Shown here: in pieces, positions 16,772 through 26,343 of the stretch
Numbering within the stretch: the stretch's first letter is position 1
Layout of the letters: each line of letters starts with the position of its first letter
Source of the DNA: Citrobacter telavivensis
Lineage (GTDB): Bacteria > Pseudomonadota > Gammaproteobacteria > Enterobacterales > Enterobacteriaceae
Assembly: GCA_009363175.1 (NCBI GenBank)
Contig: CP045205.1
Coordinates: forward strand, 4,030,001 to 4,094,000
DNA length: 64,000 nt
Direction of reading: 5' to 3'
Position numbers and translations under genes: made by a program
Notes under the pieces: generated by a model
What the model was told of the DNA's origin: nothing
Database searches by the model: none
The model's input: the letters and a program-made list of their open reading frames with translations, nothing else

Positions 16772-18055
16772 GTGAACACATCATCAGTTTCCCGTCTGGC
16801 GCTGGCACTGGCTTTTGGCGTGACGCTGACCGCCTGTAGCTCTACCCCGCCGGATCAAATTCCTTCCGATCAAACCGCGCCTGGAACCTCCTCGCGCCCC
16901 ATTTTGTCGGCGAATGAAGCGCAGAATTTTGTCGCTAAAAACTATTTTTCTTCCCTGACGCCGAACACTGCGCCGTGGACGCCGTCCTCGATTTCTCTGC
17001 CCGCGCAGCCTGACTTTGTCGTCGGCCCGGCCGGTACGCAAGGCGTGACCCACACCACCATTCAGGCGGCAGTGGATGCAGCGATCACCACGCGCACCAA
17101 CAAACGTCAGTACATTGCCATTATGCCGGGTGAGTATCAGGGAACCGTCTATATCCCTGCGGCACCGGGCAGCCTGACGCTATACGGAACGGGTGAAAAA
17201 CCGTTAGACGTGAAGATTGGCGCGGCGATTGACGGTGAAATGAGCACCGCTGACTGGCGTCATACGGTGAACCCGGGTGGGAAATATATGCCAGGTAAAC
17301 CGGCCTGGTACATGTTTGACAACTGCCAGAGCAAACGCGGCGCGAACATTGGCGTGATGTGTTCAGCCGTACTGTGGTCACAGAACAATGGCCTGCAGTT
17401 GCAGAATCTGACCGTTGAAAACAATCTCGGCGACAGCGTGGATGCGGGTAACCACCCGGCCGTTGCGTTACGCACCGACGGTGACAAAGTTCAGATCGAC
17501 AAGGTAAACATTCTGGGCCGCCAGAACACCTTCTTTGTGACCAACAGCGGCGTGCAGAACCGTCTGGAAAATGACCGTCAGCCGCGCACCCTGGTCATCA
17601 ACAGCTACATCGAAGGTGATGTGGATATGGTTTCCGGTCGCGGCGCAGTGGTGTTCGATAACACCGACTTCCGCGTGGTGAACTCCCGTACTCAACAAGA
17701 AGCGTACGTCTTCGCACCGGCAACGCTGTCGAACATTTACTACGGTTTCCTCGCCACCAACAGCCGCTTCACCGCCGCCGGTGACGGCGTGGCGCAACTG
17801 GGCCGCTCACTGGATGTTGACAGCAACACCAACGGTCAGGTCGTGATCCGCGATAGCGTGATCAACGAAGGCTTTAACATGGCGCAGCCGTGGGCTGACG
17901 CGGTGGTCTCGAAGCGTCCTTTCGCGGGCAATACCGGCGCGAAAGATGATAAAGGCGAAACCCAGCGTAACCTGAACGACACCAACTTTAACCGCATGTG
18001 GGAATACAATAACCGCGGTGTGGGCAGCAAAGTGGTGGCGGCACCGAAGCAGTAA
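16772..18055 (+). CDS. ybhC: YbhC, outer-membrane lipoprotein of the pectinesterase family
   Basis: Secreted lipoprotein with a pectin-methylesterase-like right-handed beta-helix; the E. coli homologue was reported to have acyl-CoA thioesterase activity rather than pectinesterase activity. The lipobox is LTAC with lipid-modified Cys at residue 22, and the mature protein starts CSSTPP. Length is 427, as in E. coli. The start codon is GTG, as I recall for E. coli, with CGGAG upstream. A bidirectional terminator follows. Confidence 0.94.
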   Translation: MNTSSVSRLALALAFGVTLTACSSTPPDQIPSDQTAPGTSSRPILSANEAQNFVAKNYFSSLTPNTAPWTPSSISLPAQPDFVVGPAGTQGVTHTTIQAAVDAAITTRTNKRQYIAIMPGEYQGTVYIPAAPGSLTLYGTGEKPLDVKIGAAIDGEMSTADWRHTVNPGGKYMPGKPAWYMFDNCQSKRGANIGVMCSAVLWSQNNGLQLQNLTVENNLGDSVDAGNHPAVALRTDGDKVQIDKVNILGRQNTFFVTNSGVQNRLENDRQPRTLVINSYIEGDVDMVSGRGAVVFDNTDFRVVNSRTQQEAYVFAPATLSNIYYGFLATNSRFTAAGDGVAQLGRSLDVDSNTNGQVVIRDSVINEGFNMAQPWADAVVSKRPFAGNTGAKDDKGETQRNLNDTNFNRMWEYNNRGVGSKVVAAPKQ

Positions 18056-18060
18056 GCATA

Positions 18061-18097
18061 AAAAAACCGGCATCCTGCGATGCCGGTTATTCTTTTT
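18061..18097. terminator. Bidirectional terminator between ybhC and pgl
   Basis: Stem AACCGGCATC/GATGCCGGTT with a 4-base loop, preceded by a run of A and followed by TATTCTTTTT. It can end both ybhC and the convergent pgl transcript. Confidence 0.9.
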
Positions 18098-18123
18098 ACT
18101 TGCGGGTTAAAAATCTACCCAAA

Positions 18124-19119
18124 TTAATACGCGTTAACCACTACCCACATCGGGCCCTGGCCTACCGCATAACGTCCCTTTTCCGTCAACAACCCCTGCT
18201 CACCGGCAATCTCGTACACCGCAATATGGTGCGACTTCTGTCCGGCGGCAATCAGGTATTTCCCACTATGGTCAACGTTGAAACCGCGCGGCTGCGTTTC
18301 GGTTGGCTGGAAGCCCTCTTTGGTCAACACGCTGCCATCTTCTGAAACGCTGAATACGGTAATCAGGCTGGCGGTGCGGTCACAGGCATACAGATGACGA
18401 CCATCGGGCGTAATGTGTATGTCCGCCGCCCAGCGGGTGTCAGAGAAATCAGCCGGCATCATATCCAGCGTTTGCACGCATTCGATGTCGCCGTGCGGAT
18501 CTTTCAGCTCCCAGACGTCCACAGAACTGTTGAGCTCGTTGACGCAGTACGCATATTGCTGATTCGGATGGAAAGCCATATGACGCGGACCGGCCCCTTC
18601 AACGGTGGTCACTTCTGCTGGCTCTTGCGCCACCAGCTTACCGTCATCGCTGAGGGTAAACAGGCAGATGCGATCCTGCTTCAGCGCAGGCACCCACAGG
18701 GTGCGGTTGTCCGGAGAGATATTGGCAGAGTGACAGCCATCCATCCCTTCCACCACATCCACAAGCCCGGCCGGCAGGCCGTCTTCCAGACGCGTCACGC
18801 TGACGTTGCCCGCATTATAGGAGCCGACAAAGACGAAACGCCCATGATGATCGGTTGAAATGTGTGTTGGGCTGCCCGGCAGTGCGGATTCTGCGGCAAA
18901 CGTCAGCGCACCATCATCCGGCGCAATCCGGTAAGCCAGCACGCGGAATTCAGGACGCACGCCCACGTAGAGATAGCGTTTATCCGGGCTGACCACCATC
19001 GGCTGAACCTGCCCGGGCACATCAACCACCTGTACCAGCTTCAACGCGCCATCATGACCCAAGCTCCAGACGTGGATCTGTTGGCTTTCAGGGCTGGCGG
19101 TATAAACGGTTTGCTTCAT
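18124..19119 (-). CDS. pgl: Pgl, 6-phosphogluconolactonase
   Basis: Seven-bladed beta-propeller lactonase that hydrolyses 6-phosphogluconolactone in the oxidative pentose phosphate pathway. It has 331 residues beginning MKQTVYTASPESQQIHVW, matching E. coli YbhE/Pgl. It is monocistronic. In E. coli K-12 the genes ybhD-ybhJ separate it from ybhC; here the two genes are adjacent and convergent, so that block is absent. Confidence 0.97.
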   Translation of the reverse strand: MKQTVYTASPESQQIHVWSLGHDGALKLVQVVDVPGQVQPMVVSPDKRYLYVGVRPEFRVLAYRIAPDDGALTFAAESALPGSPTHISTDHHGRFVFVGSYNAGNVSVTRLEDGLPAGLVDVVEGMDGCHSANISPDNRTLWVPALKQDRICLFTLSDDGKLVAQEPAEVTTVEGAGPRHMAFHPNQQYAYCVNELNSSVDVWELKDPHGDIECVQTLDMMPADFSDTRWAADIHITPDGRHLYACDRTASLITVFSVSEDGSVLTKEGFQPTETQPRGFNVDHSGKYLIAAGQKSHHIAVYEIAGEQGLLTEKGRYAVGQGPMWVVVNAY

Positions 19120-19211
19120 GAATGCTCCTCTGCTTTAGGCAACTGGCTGCAATAATGGAATACAGCTTAACGTAGTCGCTTTTAACGGTGAATGCTGAAT
19201 CTATATCCGTC

Positions 19212-19262
19212 ATACTTCAAGTTGCAGCCAACGCACCTGCAACTCGAATTATTCAGGGTATA
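19212..19262. repeat. Dispersed palindromic repeat near ybhA
   Basis: Interrupted palindrome with arms CTTCAAGTTGCAG and CTGCAACTCGAA inside flanking ATAC and GTAT, about 51 bases. The same outer arms (ATACTTCAAGTTGCA...TGCAACTCGAATTATT) are, as I recall, a dispersed repeat of enterobacterial genomes, here in a short form. It lies in the pgl-ybhA promoter interval. Confidence 0.55.
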
Positions 19263-19341
19263 CGTACTAAATTTTGCCTGCTCCCCGTCCCGGTGTACCA
19301 TTCAGGCAGACAAAATTTTCAATGTTAATCGGGATGACGAT

Positions 19342-20160
19342 ATGACCACTCGCGTGATTGCCCTGGATTTAGATGGAACCCTGCTGACCCCGCAAAAGAC
19401 CCTGCTCCCCTCGTCTGTCGAAGCGCTGTCACGCGCCAGAGCGGCGGGTTACCAACTTATCATCGTCACCGGGCGTCATCACGTTGCGATTCATCCTTTT
19501 TATCAGGCACTGGCGCTGGATACACCTGCAATTTGCTGTAATGGCACTTATTTGTATGATTATCACGCAAAAAATGTTCTTAAGGCCGACCCCCTACCGG
19601 TTGACCAGGCGCTGCAGCTTATTACATTGCTGGAATCGCATCAGGTTCATGGTCTGATGTATGTCGATGACGCCATGCTGTATGAGCATCCGACCGGCCA
19701 TGTCATTCGCACATCAAACTGGGCGCAGACGCTGCCACCGGAACAGCGTCCGGTCTTCACTCAGGTGCCTTCACTGGCGCAGGCGGCGCGCGATGTCAAC
19801 GCGGTCTGGAAATTCGCCCTGACAGACGACGATATCCCTAAACTGCAGCAATTTGGCAAACATGTCGAACAGCAACTGGGCCTTGAATGCGAATGGTCGT
19901 GGCACGATCAGGTCGATATCGCCCGTCAGGGTAACAGTAAGGGCAAACGCCTGACCCAGTGGGTCGAATCTCAGAGCAGTTCGATGGAAAACGTGATTGC
20001 CTTCGGGGATAACTACAACGACATCAGCATGCTGGAAGCGGCCGGTACCGGCGTGGCGATGGGCAATGCTGACGACGAGATCAAAGCACGTGCTAACGTC
20101 GTCATCGGCGACAACACCACCGACAGCATTGCGAAGTTCATCTATAGCCAACTGCTGTAA
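19342..20160 (+). CDS. ybhA: YbhA, Cof-type HAD phosphatase (pyridoxal phosphate phosphatase)
   Basis: HAD-superfamily phosphatase of 272 residues; the E. coli enzyme acts on pyridoxal 5'-phosphate and other phosphorylated compounds. The catalytic motif is DLDGTLL with D9 and D11, and the late motif is FGDNYNDISML. The ATG at 19342 follows a GGGATGA ribosome site. Its stop codon abuts the modC stop with no base between them. Confidence 0.95.
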   Translation: MTTRVIALDLDGTLLTPQKTLLPSSVEALSRARAAGYQLIIVTGRHHVAIHPFYQALALDTPAICCNGTYLYDYHAKNVLKADPLPVDQALQLITLLESHQVHGLMYVDDAMLYEHPTGHVIRTSNWAQTLPPEQRPVFTQVPSLAQAARDVNAVWKFALTDDDIPKLQQFGKHVEQQLGLECEWSWHDQVDIARQGNSKGKRLTQWVESQSSSMENVIAFGDNYNDISMLEAAGTGVAMGNADDEIKARANVVIGDNTTDSIAKFIYSQLL

Positions 20161-21219
20161 TCAGGCGGTTATGGATACGCTCTTGATTTGCGCGTACAGC
20201 CACAGGCCAGGTTTGATCCCCAGTTCATCCCTGGCCCACGGGCTTATGCGCGCCCACAGCGTTTTGCCCCCGACCTCAAGCTGAACTTCCACCTGCCCGT
20301 TATCGTCGTAGCAGTGGGTCACCTTCGCGCGCAAAATATTGCGGATACTGGTCTGCTGCGGCGGTTGTAGCACCAGTGAAACATCCGACGCCTGAATACG
20401 AATGCGCAACGAGGCTTGCAGCGGTTCATTGAGCTTATTGACCCACAAATGCTGGTCGCCCAGCGCCAGTGCCGTCATGGCGTAATGCGGATGATGCTCC
20501 AGCACGCTCACCTTCAGGATGCTGCTCTGCTGTTCTTTCGGCAGCCACGGATGCATCACGCTGCTGCTCCAGACCTCTTCGAGCGCACCAAACGCCTTCA
20601 CCTGACCGTCTTCCAGTACCATCACGTTATCGGCCAGATGGAGAATCTCGTCGAGCGAGTGGCTGACGTAGAGCATGGGAATGTTGATCTCCCGCGCCAG
20701 GCGTTGCAGATAGGGCAACAGTTCGCGCTTACGCGGAATATCCAGCGAGGCGAGCGGTTCATCCAACAGCAGCAATTCCGGCGCGGTCAGCAGCGCCCGG
20801 CCAATCGCCACACGCTGTTTTTCACCACCGGAGAGGCCGCCCGGCAGTCTGTCGAGCAGGGGCTCAATACCTAACAACGCCACCAGCTTATCAAACTGAC
20901 CGGCCATGCTTTTCGCCATGCCATAACGCAGATTGCCGCGTACTTTATAATGCGGAAACAGGCGCGCATCCTGAAAAACGTAGCCTACCCGACGTTTTTC
21001 CGGCGTCAGACAAATATGTTTTTCCGTGTCGTTCAGCACCCGTCCGTTGAGCACAATGCGCCCTTTCTGCGGTCGAGTCAGGCCACTGATGGCATTGATG
21101 AGCGAGGTTTTTCCGGAACCGGAGACGCCGAAAATCGCGGTGATACCGCTGGCGGGCAGCGTTTCGTTGAGCGTGACGCAATGGGTGCCCAGCGTCTGGG
21201 AGAAATTGAGTTCCAGCAT
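20161..21219 (-). CDS. modC: ModC, molybdate ABC transporter ATP-binding protein
   Basis: ATPase of the high-affinity molybdate importer. Walker A is GVSGSGKTS at 31-39, the signature is LSGGEKQR, and the C-terminal third is a molybdate-binding Mop-like domain (SSILKVSVLEHHP onward). It has 352 residues from the ATG at 21219. It is last in modABC, 2 bases after modB. Confidence 0.98.
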   Translation of the reverse strand: MLELNFSQTLGTHCVTLNETLPASGITAIFGVSGSGKTSLINAISGLTRPQKGRIVLNGRVLNDTEKHICLTPEKRRVGYVFQDARLFPHYKVRGNLRYGMAKSMAGQFDKLVALLGIEPLLDRLPGGLSGGEKQRVAIGRALLTAPELLLLDEPLASLDIPRKRELLPYLQRLAREINIPMLYVSHSLDEILHLADNVMVLEDGQVKAFGALEEVWSSSVMHPWLPKEQQSSILKVSVLEHHPHYAMTALALGDQHLWVNKLNEPLQASLRIRIQASDVSLVLQPPQQTSIRNILRAKVTHCYDDNGQVEVQLEVGGKTLWARISPWARDELGIKPGLWLYAQIKSVSITA

Positions 21220-21221
21220 GA

Positions 21222-21911
21222 TTATCGCCCCGCCCGCTCGCGGCTGAGCCGCGCCAGCCATTCAGAAATCAACAGTGAAATCAGCGCCAGTACGATGGAG
21301 ATAAGGCACAGTCGCGCCGCTGCGCTTTCACCGCCAGGCGTCTGGATCAGGGTATACATCGCCGAAGGAATGGTGCGCGTTTCTCCGGGAATGTTGGAGA
21401 CAAAGGTAATCGTAGCGCCAAACTCGCCCAGCGAGCGGGCAAATGCCAGCACCGTGCCGACAATAATGCCAGGCAGCGTTAGCGGGAGAGTAATGGTGAA
21501 GAAGACGCGCCAGCGTCCAGCGCCCAGCGTCCGGGCGGCTTGTTCCAGCTTGATGTCCACCCCTTCCAGCGCCAGCCGGATGGCGCGCACCATCAGTGGG
21601 AAAGACATCACTGCCGCCGCCAGTACCGCGCCGCGCCAGCTAAAGGCAAAGGTAATACCAAACCAGTCGTACAGCCACTGACCGATAAATCCGCGCCGTC
21701 CCATCGAGACCAGCAGCAGATAACCGACCACCACCGGCGGTAACACCAGCGGCAGATGCAGCACGCTATCCAGTAAGGCTTTGCCTGGGAAGGTGCAGCG
21801 CACCAGCAGCCAGGCAAAGAAGATCCCAAACGGCAAACTAAACAGCACGGCCAGGGAAGACACTTTCAGGCTCAGGAAAACGGCCTGCCATTCGGGATCG
21901 GTCAATATCAT
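21222..21911 (-). CDS. modB: ModB, molybdate ABC transporter permease
   Basis: Inner-membrane permease of 229 residues with about five hydrophobic segments. The ATPase-contact EAA loop is visible as EQAARTLGAGRWRVFFTITLPLTLPGI. Its start shares one base with the modA stop (TAATG). With ModA and ModC it imports molybdate for the cofactor made by the moa genes at the other end of the window. Confidence 0.98.
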   Translation of the reverse strand: MILTDPEWQAVFLSLKVSSLAVLFSLPFGIFFAWLLVRCTFPGKALLDSVLHLPLVLPPVVVGYLLLVSMGRRGFIGQWLYDWFGITFAFSWRGAVLAAAVMSFPLMVRAIRLALEGVDIKLEQAARTLGAGRWRVFFTITLPLTLPGIIVGTVLAFARSLGEFGATITFVSNIPGETRTIPSAMYTLIQTPGGESAAARLCLISIVLALISLLISEWLARLSRERAGR

Positions 21912-22684
21912 TACTTGGTCGTAAATCCGTAGCGTTTAAAGATTTCAGCAGCCTGCGGTCCTTTCAGGTAATCATAGAACGCGCTGACCGTAGCGTTTTT
22001 ATGTCCATCGACAATCGCGATGGGGTATTCCACTTTTTTGTGCGAGTCTTCCGGGAAGGTGGCCACGACTTTAACCCCTTTGCTGGCAACCGCGTCAGAA
22101 CCGTAAACGATGCCCAGCGGCGCTTCGTTACGCTCGACCAGCGCCAGCGCGCCGCGCACATCTTCTGCTGGCGCCAGTTTCGGTGACAATGTTTCCCAGG
22201 CACCCAGTTTCTGCAGAGCTTCTTTCGCGTAGATCCCCGCCGGAACGTGTTCCGGATCGCCCACCGCCAGACGTCCACCGTTCAGCAGCGTCGTCCAGTT
22301 GGTTTTACTGTCGATCGTAAAATCTTTCTGCTCACTGGCTTTTGGCGCAACCACCACAAGGCTGTTGCCCAGCAGCGTCTGACGCGATGCCGTATCAATC
22401 GACTTTTTATCTACCGCGTAGTCCATCCATTTCTGATCGGCAGAAATGAACAGATCCGCTGGCGCACCGGCTTCTATCTGGCGAGCCAGCGTCGAAGATG
22501 AAGCAAAAGAGGAGACCACGTCGACATTCTTCTCTTTTTTGTATTCTGCCGCGATATCCTGCATCGCGTTAGTCAATGACGCCGCTGCAAATACCGTGAT
22601 TTTCCCTTCATCCGCCAGCGCATGTCCGGCAACAGTCAGTGATAATGTTGCCCCAGCAAACAGGCGTAACCATGTACGAGCCAT
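21911..22684 (-). CDS. modA: ModA, periplasmic molybdate-binding protein
   Basis: Periplasmic receptor of the molybdate importer. The signal peptide ends at AGHALADEG (about residue 24), and the mature protein begins GKITVFAAASLTNAM, where serines bind the oxyanion. It has 257 residues from the ATG at 22684; a longer upstream reading would run through the ModE operator. It is first in modABC. Confidence 0.98.
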   Translation of the reverse strand: MARTWLRLFAGATLSLTVAGHALADEGKITVFAAASLTNAMQDIAAEYKKEKNVDVVSSFASSSTLARQIEAGAPADLFISADQKWMDYAVDKKSIDTASRQTLLGNSLVVVAPKASEQKDFTIDSKTNWTTLLNGGRLAVGDPEHVPAGIYAKEALQKLGAWETLSPKLAPAEDVRGALALVERNEAPLGIVYGSDAVASKGVKVVATFPEDSHKKVEYPIAIVDGHKNATVSAFYDYLKGPQAAEIFKRYGFTTK

Positions 22685-22704
22685 CTGTAACTCCTTTCGA
22701 GTGT

Positions 22705-22728
22705 CGTTATGTAGACGCAAATATAACG
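22705..22728. promoter_or_regulatory. ModE operator of modABC
   Basis: 24-base interrupted palindrome, CGTTATAT...TACATAACG on the minus strand, 20 bases upstream of the modA start. It matches the E. coli ModE box in sequence and place. Molybdate-bound ModE, encoded at 23219, would repress the transporter. Confidence 0.92.
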
Positions 22729-22911
22729 ACAAAGCAACGTTTTTCCCAGAAGTTATTGATACCTATAAGAGGTTACGCAAAGAAAATATCGGCAGGAATG
22801 AGGAGAACTTGAGAAACAATCCCCATTGGATTTCGGGTTGCATTAGGGCGGCAAATCTTTGAGCGATCGGGCGCGGCCAACAAAAATGCGGCCTGAAAGA
22901 CGAAGGAGACA

Positions 22912-22937
22912 AAAACGCCCGACTGAGCGGGCGTTTG
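22912..22937 (-). terminator. Terminator of acrZ
   Basis: Stem AAACGCCCG/CGGGCGTTT with loop CTCAGT, followed on the minus strand by TTTTTGT. It lies just after the acrZ stop and separates acrZ from modABC. Confidence 0.88.
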
Positions 22938-22940
22938 AAA

Positions 22941-23090
22941 TCAGTGATTCTGTCTGGACTGGTCTTTCTGACCGATACCGGAGAAAATGTTGAACACTTC
23001 ACCGAGACCGTAAATCAGACCCAGGATGATGGCCATCACCACAGGTACCATGATTACGGCGAATACCAGACTTTTCAATAACTCTAACAT
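22941..23090 (-). CDS. acrZ: AcrZ, small AcrAB-TolC efflux accessory protein
   Basis: 49-residue inner-membrane peptide (MLELLKSLVFAVIMVPVVMA...) with one long hydrophobic helix. In E. coli it binds AcrB and alters substrate preference of the efflux pump. I chose the ATG at 23090 by match to E. coli; there is a GGAGTTGAC ribosome site. The gene lies between modA and the divergent modE, as in E. coli. Confidence 0.96.
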   Translation of the reverse strand: MLELLKSLVFAVIMVPVVMAIILGLIYGLGEVFNIFSGIGQKDQSRQNH

Positions 23091-23218
23091 GGTCAACTCC
23101 TGATATAGTCCTTGTAGTATTCTAACCGCATCACTGAGAAAAGCACTCCCCTTTTGTGCGGTCGGCTTTGCGTCTCTGTGGTTTTCCGTCACAATAACCT
23201 TTTTACCAGGATCTTGTT

Positions 23219-24007
23219 ATGCAAGCCGAAATCCTTCTTACCCTGAAACTTCAGCAAAAACTGTTTGCCGATCCCCGACGCATCTCTTTGCTCAAGCATA
23301 TTGCACTTTCCGGTTCCATTAGTCAGGGCGCGAAAGATGCAGGCATCAGCTATAAGAGCGCCTGGGACGCCATCAATGAAATGAACCTCCTCAGCGAGCA
23401 GACGCTGGTCGACCGAGCGACAGGCGGCAAAGGCGGTGGTGGCGCAGTGTTGACCCGCTACGGGCAGCGCCTGATCCAGCTTTACGATCTGCTGGGGCAG
23501 ATTCAGCAAAAAGCCTTCGATGTCTTAAGCGACGATGACGCGCTGCCTCTCAATAGCCTGTTAGCGGCGATCTCGCGTTTTTCCCTGCAAACCAGCGCGC
23601 GTAACCAGTGGTTTGGCACCATTACCGCCCGCGATCGCGATCAGGTGCAGCAGCATGTCGATGTGCTGTTAGCCGATGGTGAAACGCGGCTGAAAGTGGC
23701 GATTACCGCCCAGAGCGGCGAGCGACTGGGGCTTGATGAAGGCAAAGAAGTCCTCGTACTGTTGAAAGCGCCGTGGGTGGGGATCACCCAGGACGACGCC
23801 ATCGCCCAGGCGGCGGATAACCAACTCCAGGGCATTATCAATCATATTGAACGCGGCACAGAACAGTGTGAAGTATTAATGACGCTGCCGGACGGTCAGA
23901 TACTGTGCGCCACCGTACCCGTGGATGATGCCGCATCGCTGTCCGAAGGCGCTAACGTTACAGCGTATTTCAATGCCGACAGAGTGATTCTCGCGACATT
24001 GTGCTGA
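23219..24007 (+). CDS. modE: ModE, molybdate-responsive transcription regulator
   Basis: 262-residue dimeric regulator. It has an N-terminal winged helix with GSISQGAKDAGISYKSAWDAINEMN and two C-terminal Mop domains that bind molybdate. It represses modABC and activates some molybdoenzyme genes in E. coli. There it is followed directly by modF; here a terminator and six kilobases of scp genes intervene. Confidence 0.98.
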   Translation: MQAEILLTLKLQQKLFADPRRISLLKHIALSGSISQGAKDAGISYKSAWDAINEMNLLSEQTLVDRATGGKGGGGAVLTRYGQRLIQLYDLLGQIQQKAFDVLSDDDALPLNSLLAAISRFSLQTSARNQWFGTITARDRDQVQQHVDVLLADGETRLKVAITAQSGERLGLDEGKEVLVLLKAPWVGITQDDAIAQAADNQLQGIINHIERGTEQCEVLMTLPDGQILCATVPVDDAASLSEGANVTAYFNADRVILATLC

Positions 24008-24024
24008 GTATCGCCGCAGCAGTA

Positions 24025-24056
24025 TAACGGCGGGAAGTTACTCGCCGTTATTTTTT
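24025..24056 (+). terminator. Terminator after modE
   Basis: Stem TAACGGCG/CGCCGTTA with a 10-base loop, followed by six T. It would cut modE off from the inserted scp operon and thus from modF. Confidence 0.88.
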
Positions 24057-24198
24057 CTTTGAAATTCATTACAAAATGAATAATCCCACCCGGCAAAAAA
24101 CGACGCATCGTTGGCTATTTTTTGCTGGCGACAGGGGGCATTAAAAAGCTCATCGTACCCGCAATACCCTCTTTTTATTGCGGATTACGGAGCAAAAA

Positions 24199-26343
24199 AT
24201 GTCAGACTTACCGGAGTGGCAGACACTCGCCAACAAGGAGCTCAGCCGACGGGGAAAAACCGTCGAGTCGCTGGTTAAACAGACAGCGGAAGGCATTGCC
24301 ATCAAGCCGCTGTATACCGAAGCCGATCTCGATAAACTGGAAGTCACCGGCACCCTTCCCGGTCTGCCGCCTTACGTACGCGGACCGCGCGCAACCATGT
24401 ATACCGCGCAACCGTGGACTATCCGTCAGTACGCCGGTTTCTCTACCGCCAAAGAGTCTAACGCTTTCTATCGTCGCAACCTCGCCGCCGGACAGAAAGG
24501 CCTTTCTGTGGCTTTCGATCTCGCCACCCACCGTGGTTATGATTCCGATAACCCACGCGTCGCGGGCGATGTCGGCAAAGCGGGCGTGGCGATAGATACC
24601 GTCGAAGACATGAAGGTACTTTTCGACCAGATCCCTCTGGATAAGATGTCAGTGTCGATGACCATGAACGGCGCGGTACTGCCAGTGATGGCGTTTTACA
24701 TCGTCGCGGCGCAAGAGCAAGGCGTGACGCCGCAGCAGCTAACCGGAACCATTCAGAACGATATTCTGAAAGAGTACCTGTGCCGCAATACCTACATCTA
24801 CCCGCCAACGTCCTCAATGCGAATTATCGCCGACATCATCGCCTGGTGTTCGGACAACATGCCTCGCTTTAATACCATCAGCATCAGCGGCTACCATATG
24901 GCCGAAGCGGGTGCCAACTGCGTGCAGCAGGTCGCCTTTACGCTGGCCGATGGCATTGAATACATCAAAGCCGCCCTTTCCGCCGGACTGAAAATTGACG
25001 ACTTCGCGCCCCGCCTTTCGTTCTTCTTTGGCATAGGCATGGATCTGTTCATGAACATCGCCATGCTGCGCGCGGCGCGTTATCTGTGGAGCGAAGCAGT
25101 TAGCGGTTTCGGCGCAACCGATCCGAAATCCTTAGCGCTTCGCACCCACTGCCAGACCTCTGGCTGGAGCCTGACCGAACAGGATCCGTATAACAACGTG
25201 ATCCGTACCACTATCGAAGCGCTCGGCGCCACGCTTGGCGGCACCCAGTCGCTCCATACCAACGCCTTTGACGAAGCACTCGGTCTGCCCACCGACTTTT
25301 CCGCCCGCATTGCACGTAACACGCAGATAATCCTTCAGGAAGAGTCAGAAATCTGCCGCACCGTGGATCCGCTTGCCGGATCATACTATGTGGAATCGTT
25401 GACCGATCAGGTAGTGAAACAGACGCGGGAGATTATCAGGCAGATCGACGAGGCTGGTGGGATGGCAAAAGCTATCGAAGCCGGGCTGCCGAAACGGATG
25501 ATCGAAGAGTCCTCTGCCCGCGAACAGTCGCTGATCGACCAGGGCAAGCGCGTGATTGTCGGCGTCAACAAATACAAGCTGGAAAAAGAAGACGCAACGA
25601 CCGTACTGGAGATAGACAACATTAAGGTGCGTAACGAGCAGATCGCCTCGCTGGCGCAGGTCCGCGCGACCCGCGATGATGCCGCAGTTAACGTCGCGCT
25701 GGCGGCGTTAACCCACGCCGCACAGCATCATGAGAATCTGTTGGCCGCCGCCATTCATGCGGCGCGCGCACGCGCCACGCTGGGTGAAATCTCCGACGCG
25801 CTGGAATCCGCATTTGACCGTTATCTGGTGCCAAGCCAGTGTGTCACTGGGGTGATTGCGCAGAGCTACCATCAATCCGAGAAATCGGCCTGCGAGTTTG
25901 ACGCCATCGTTGCGCAGACCGGGCAGTTCCTCGAAGACAATGGTCGCCGTCCCCGCATTTTGATCGCCAAAATGGGCCAGGATGGTCACGATCGCGGTGC
26001 GAAAGTGATCGCCAGCGCCTATTCCGATCTCGGGTTCGATGTCGATCTCAGCCCGATGTTCTCCACCCCGGAAGAGATCGCCCGTCTGGCGGTAGAAAAC
26101 GATGTACACGTCGTCGGCGCCTCATCGCTGGCGGCCGGTCACAAAACGCTCATCCCTGAACTGGTCGCCGCGCTGAAAAAATGGGGGCGTGACGATATCT
26201 GCGTGGTCGCCGGCGGCGTGATTCCCCCCCAGGATTATGCCTACCTGCAGGAGCTCGGCGTAGCGGCAATTTACGGCCCCGGCACGCCGATGCTGGACAG
26301 CGTACGCGATGTGCTGAGGCGGATAAGCCAACATCATGATTAA
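24199..26343 (+). CDS. scpA: ScpA (Sbm), adenosylcobalamin-dependent methylmalonyl-CoA mutase
   Basis: Interconverts succinyl-CoA and (R)-methylmalonyl-CoA. It has 714 residues, as E. coli Sbm. The N-terminal substrate barrel carries GTLPGLPPYVRGPRATMY, and the C-terminal B12 domain has the cobalt-ligand motif DGHDRG with H597. I chose the ATG at 24199 after an ACGGAG ribosome site. It heads scpA-argK-scpB-scpC, which turns succinate into propionate in E. coli. Confidence 0.98.
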   Translation: MSDLPEWQTLANKELSRRGKTVESLVKQTAEGIAIKPLYTEADLDKLEVTGTLPGLPPYVRGPRATMYTAQPWTIRQYAGFSTAKESNAFYRRNLAAGQKGLSVAFDLATHRGYDSDNPRVAGDVGKAGVAIDTVEDMKVLFDQIPLDKMSVSMTMNGAVLPVMAFYIVAAQEQGVTPQQLTGTIQNDILKEYLCRNTYIYPPTSSMRIIADIIAWCSDNMPRFNTISISGYHMAEAGANCVQQVAFTLADGIEYIKAALSAGLKIDDFAPRLSFFFGIGMDLFMNIAMLRAARYLWSEAVSGFGATDPKSLALRTHCQTSGWSLTEQDPYNNVIRTTIEALGATLGGTQSLHTNAFDEALGLPTDFSARIARNTQIILQEESEICRTVDPLAGSYYVESLTDQVVKQTREIIRQIDEAGGMAKAIEAGLPKRMIEESSAREQSLIDQGKRVIVGVNKYKLEKEDATTVLEIDNIKVRNEQIASLAQVRATRDDAAVNVALAALTHAAQHHENLLAAAIHAARARATLGEISDALESAFDRYLVPSQCVTGVIAQSYHQSEKSACEFDAIVAQTGQFLEDNGRRPRILIAKMGQDGHDRGAKVIASAYSDLGFDVDLSPMFSTPEEIARLAVENDVHVVGASSLAAGHKTLIPELVAALKKWGRDDICVVAGGVIPPQDYAYLQELGVAAIYGPGTPMLDSVRDVLRRISQHHD

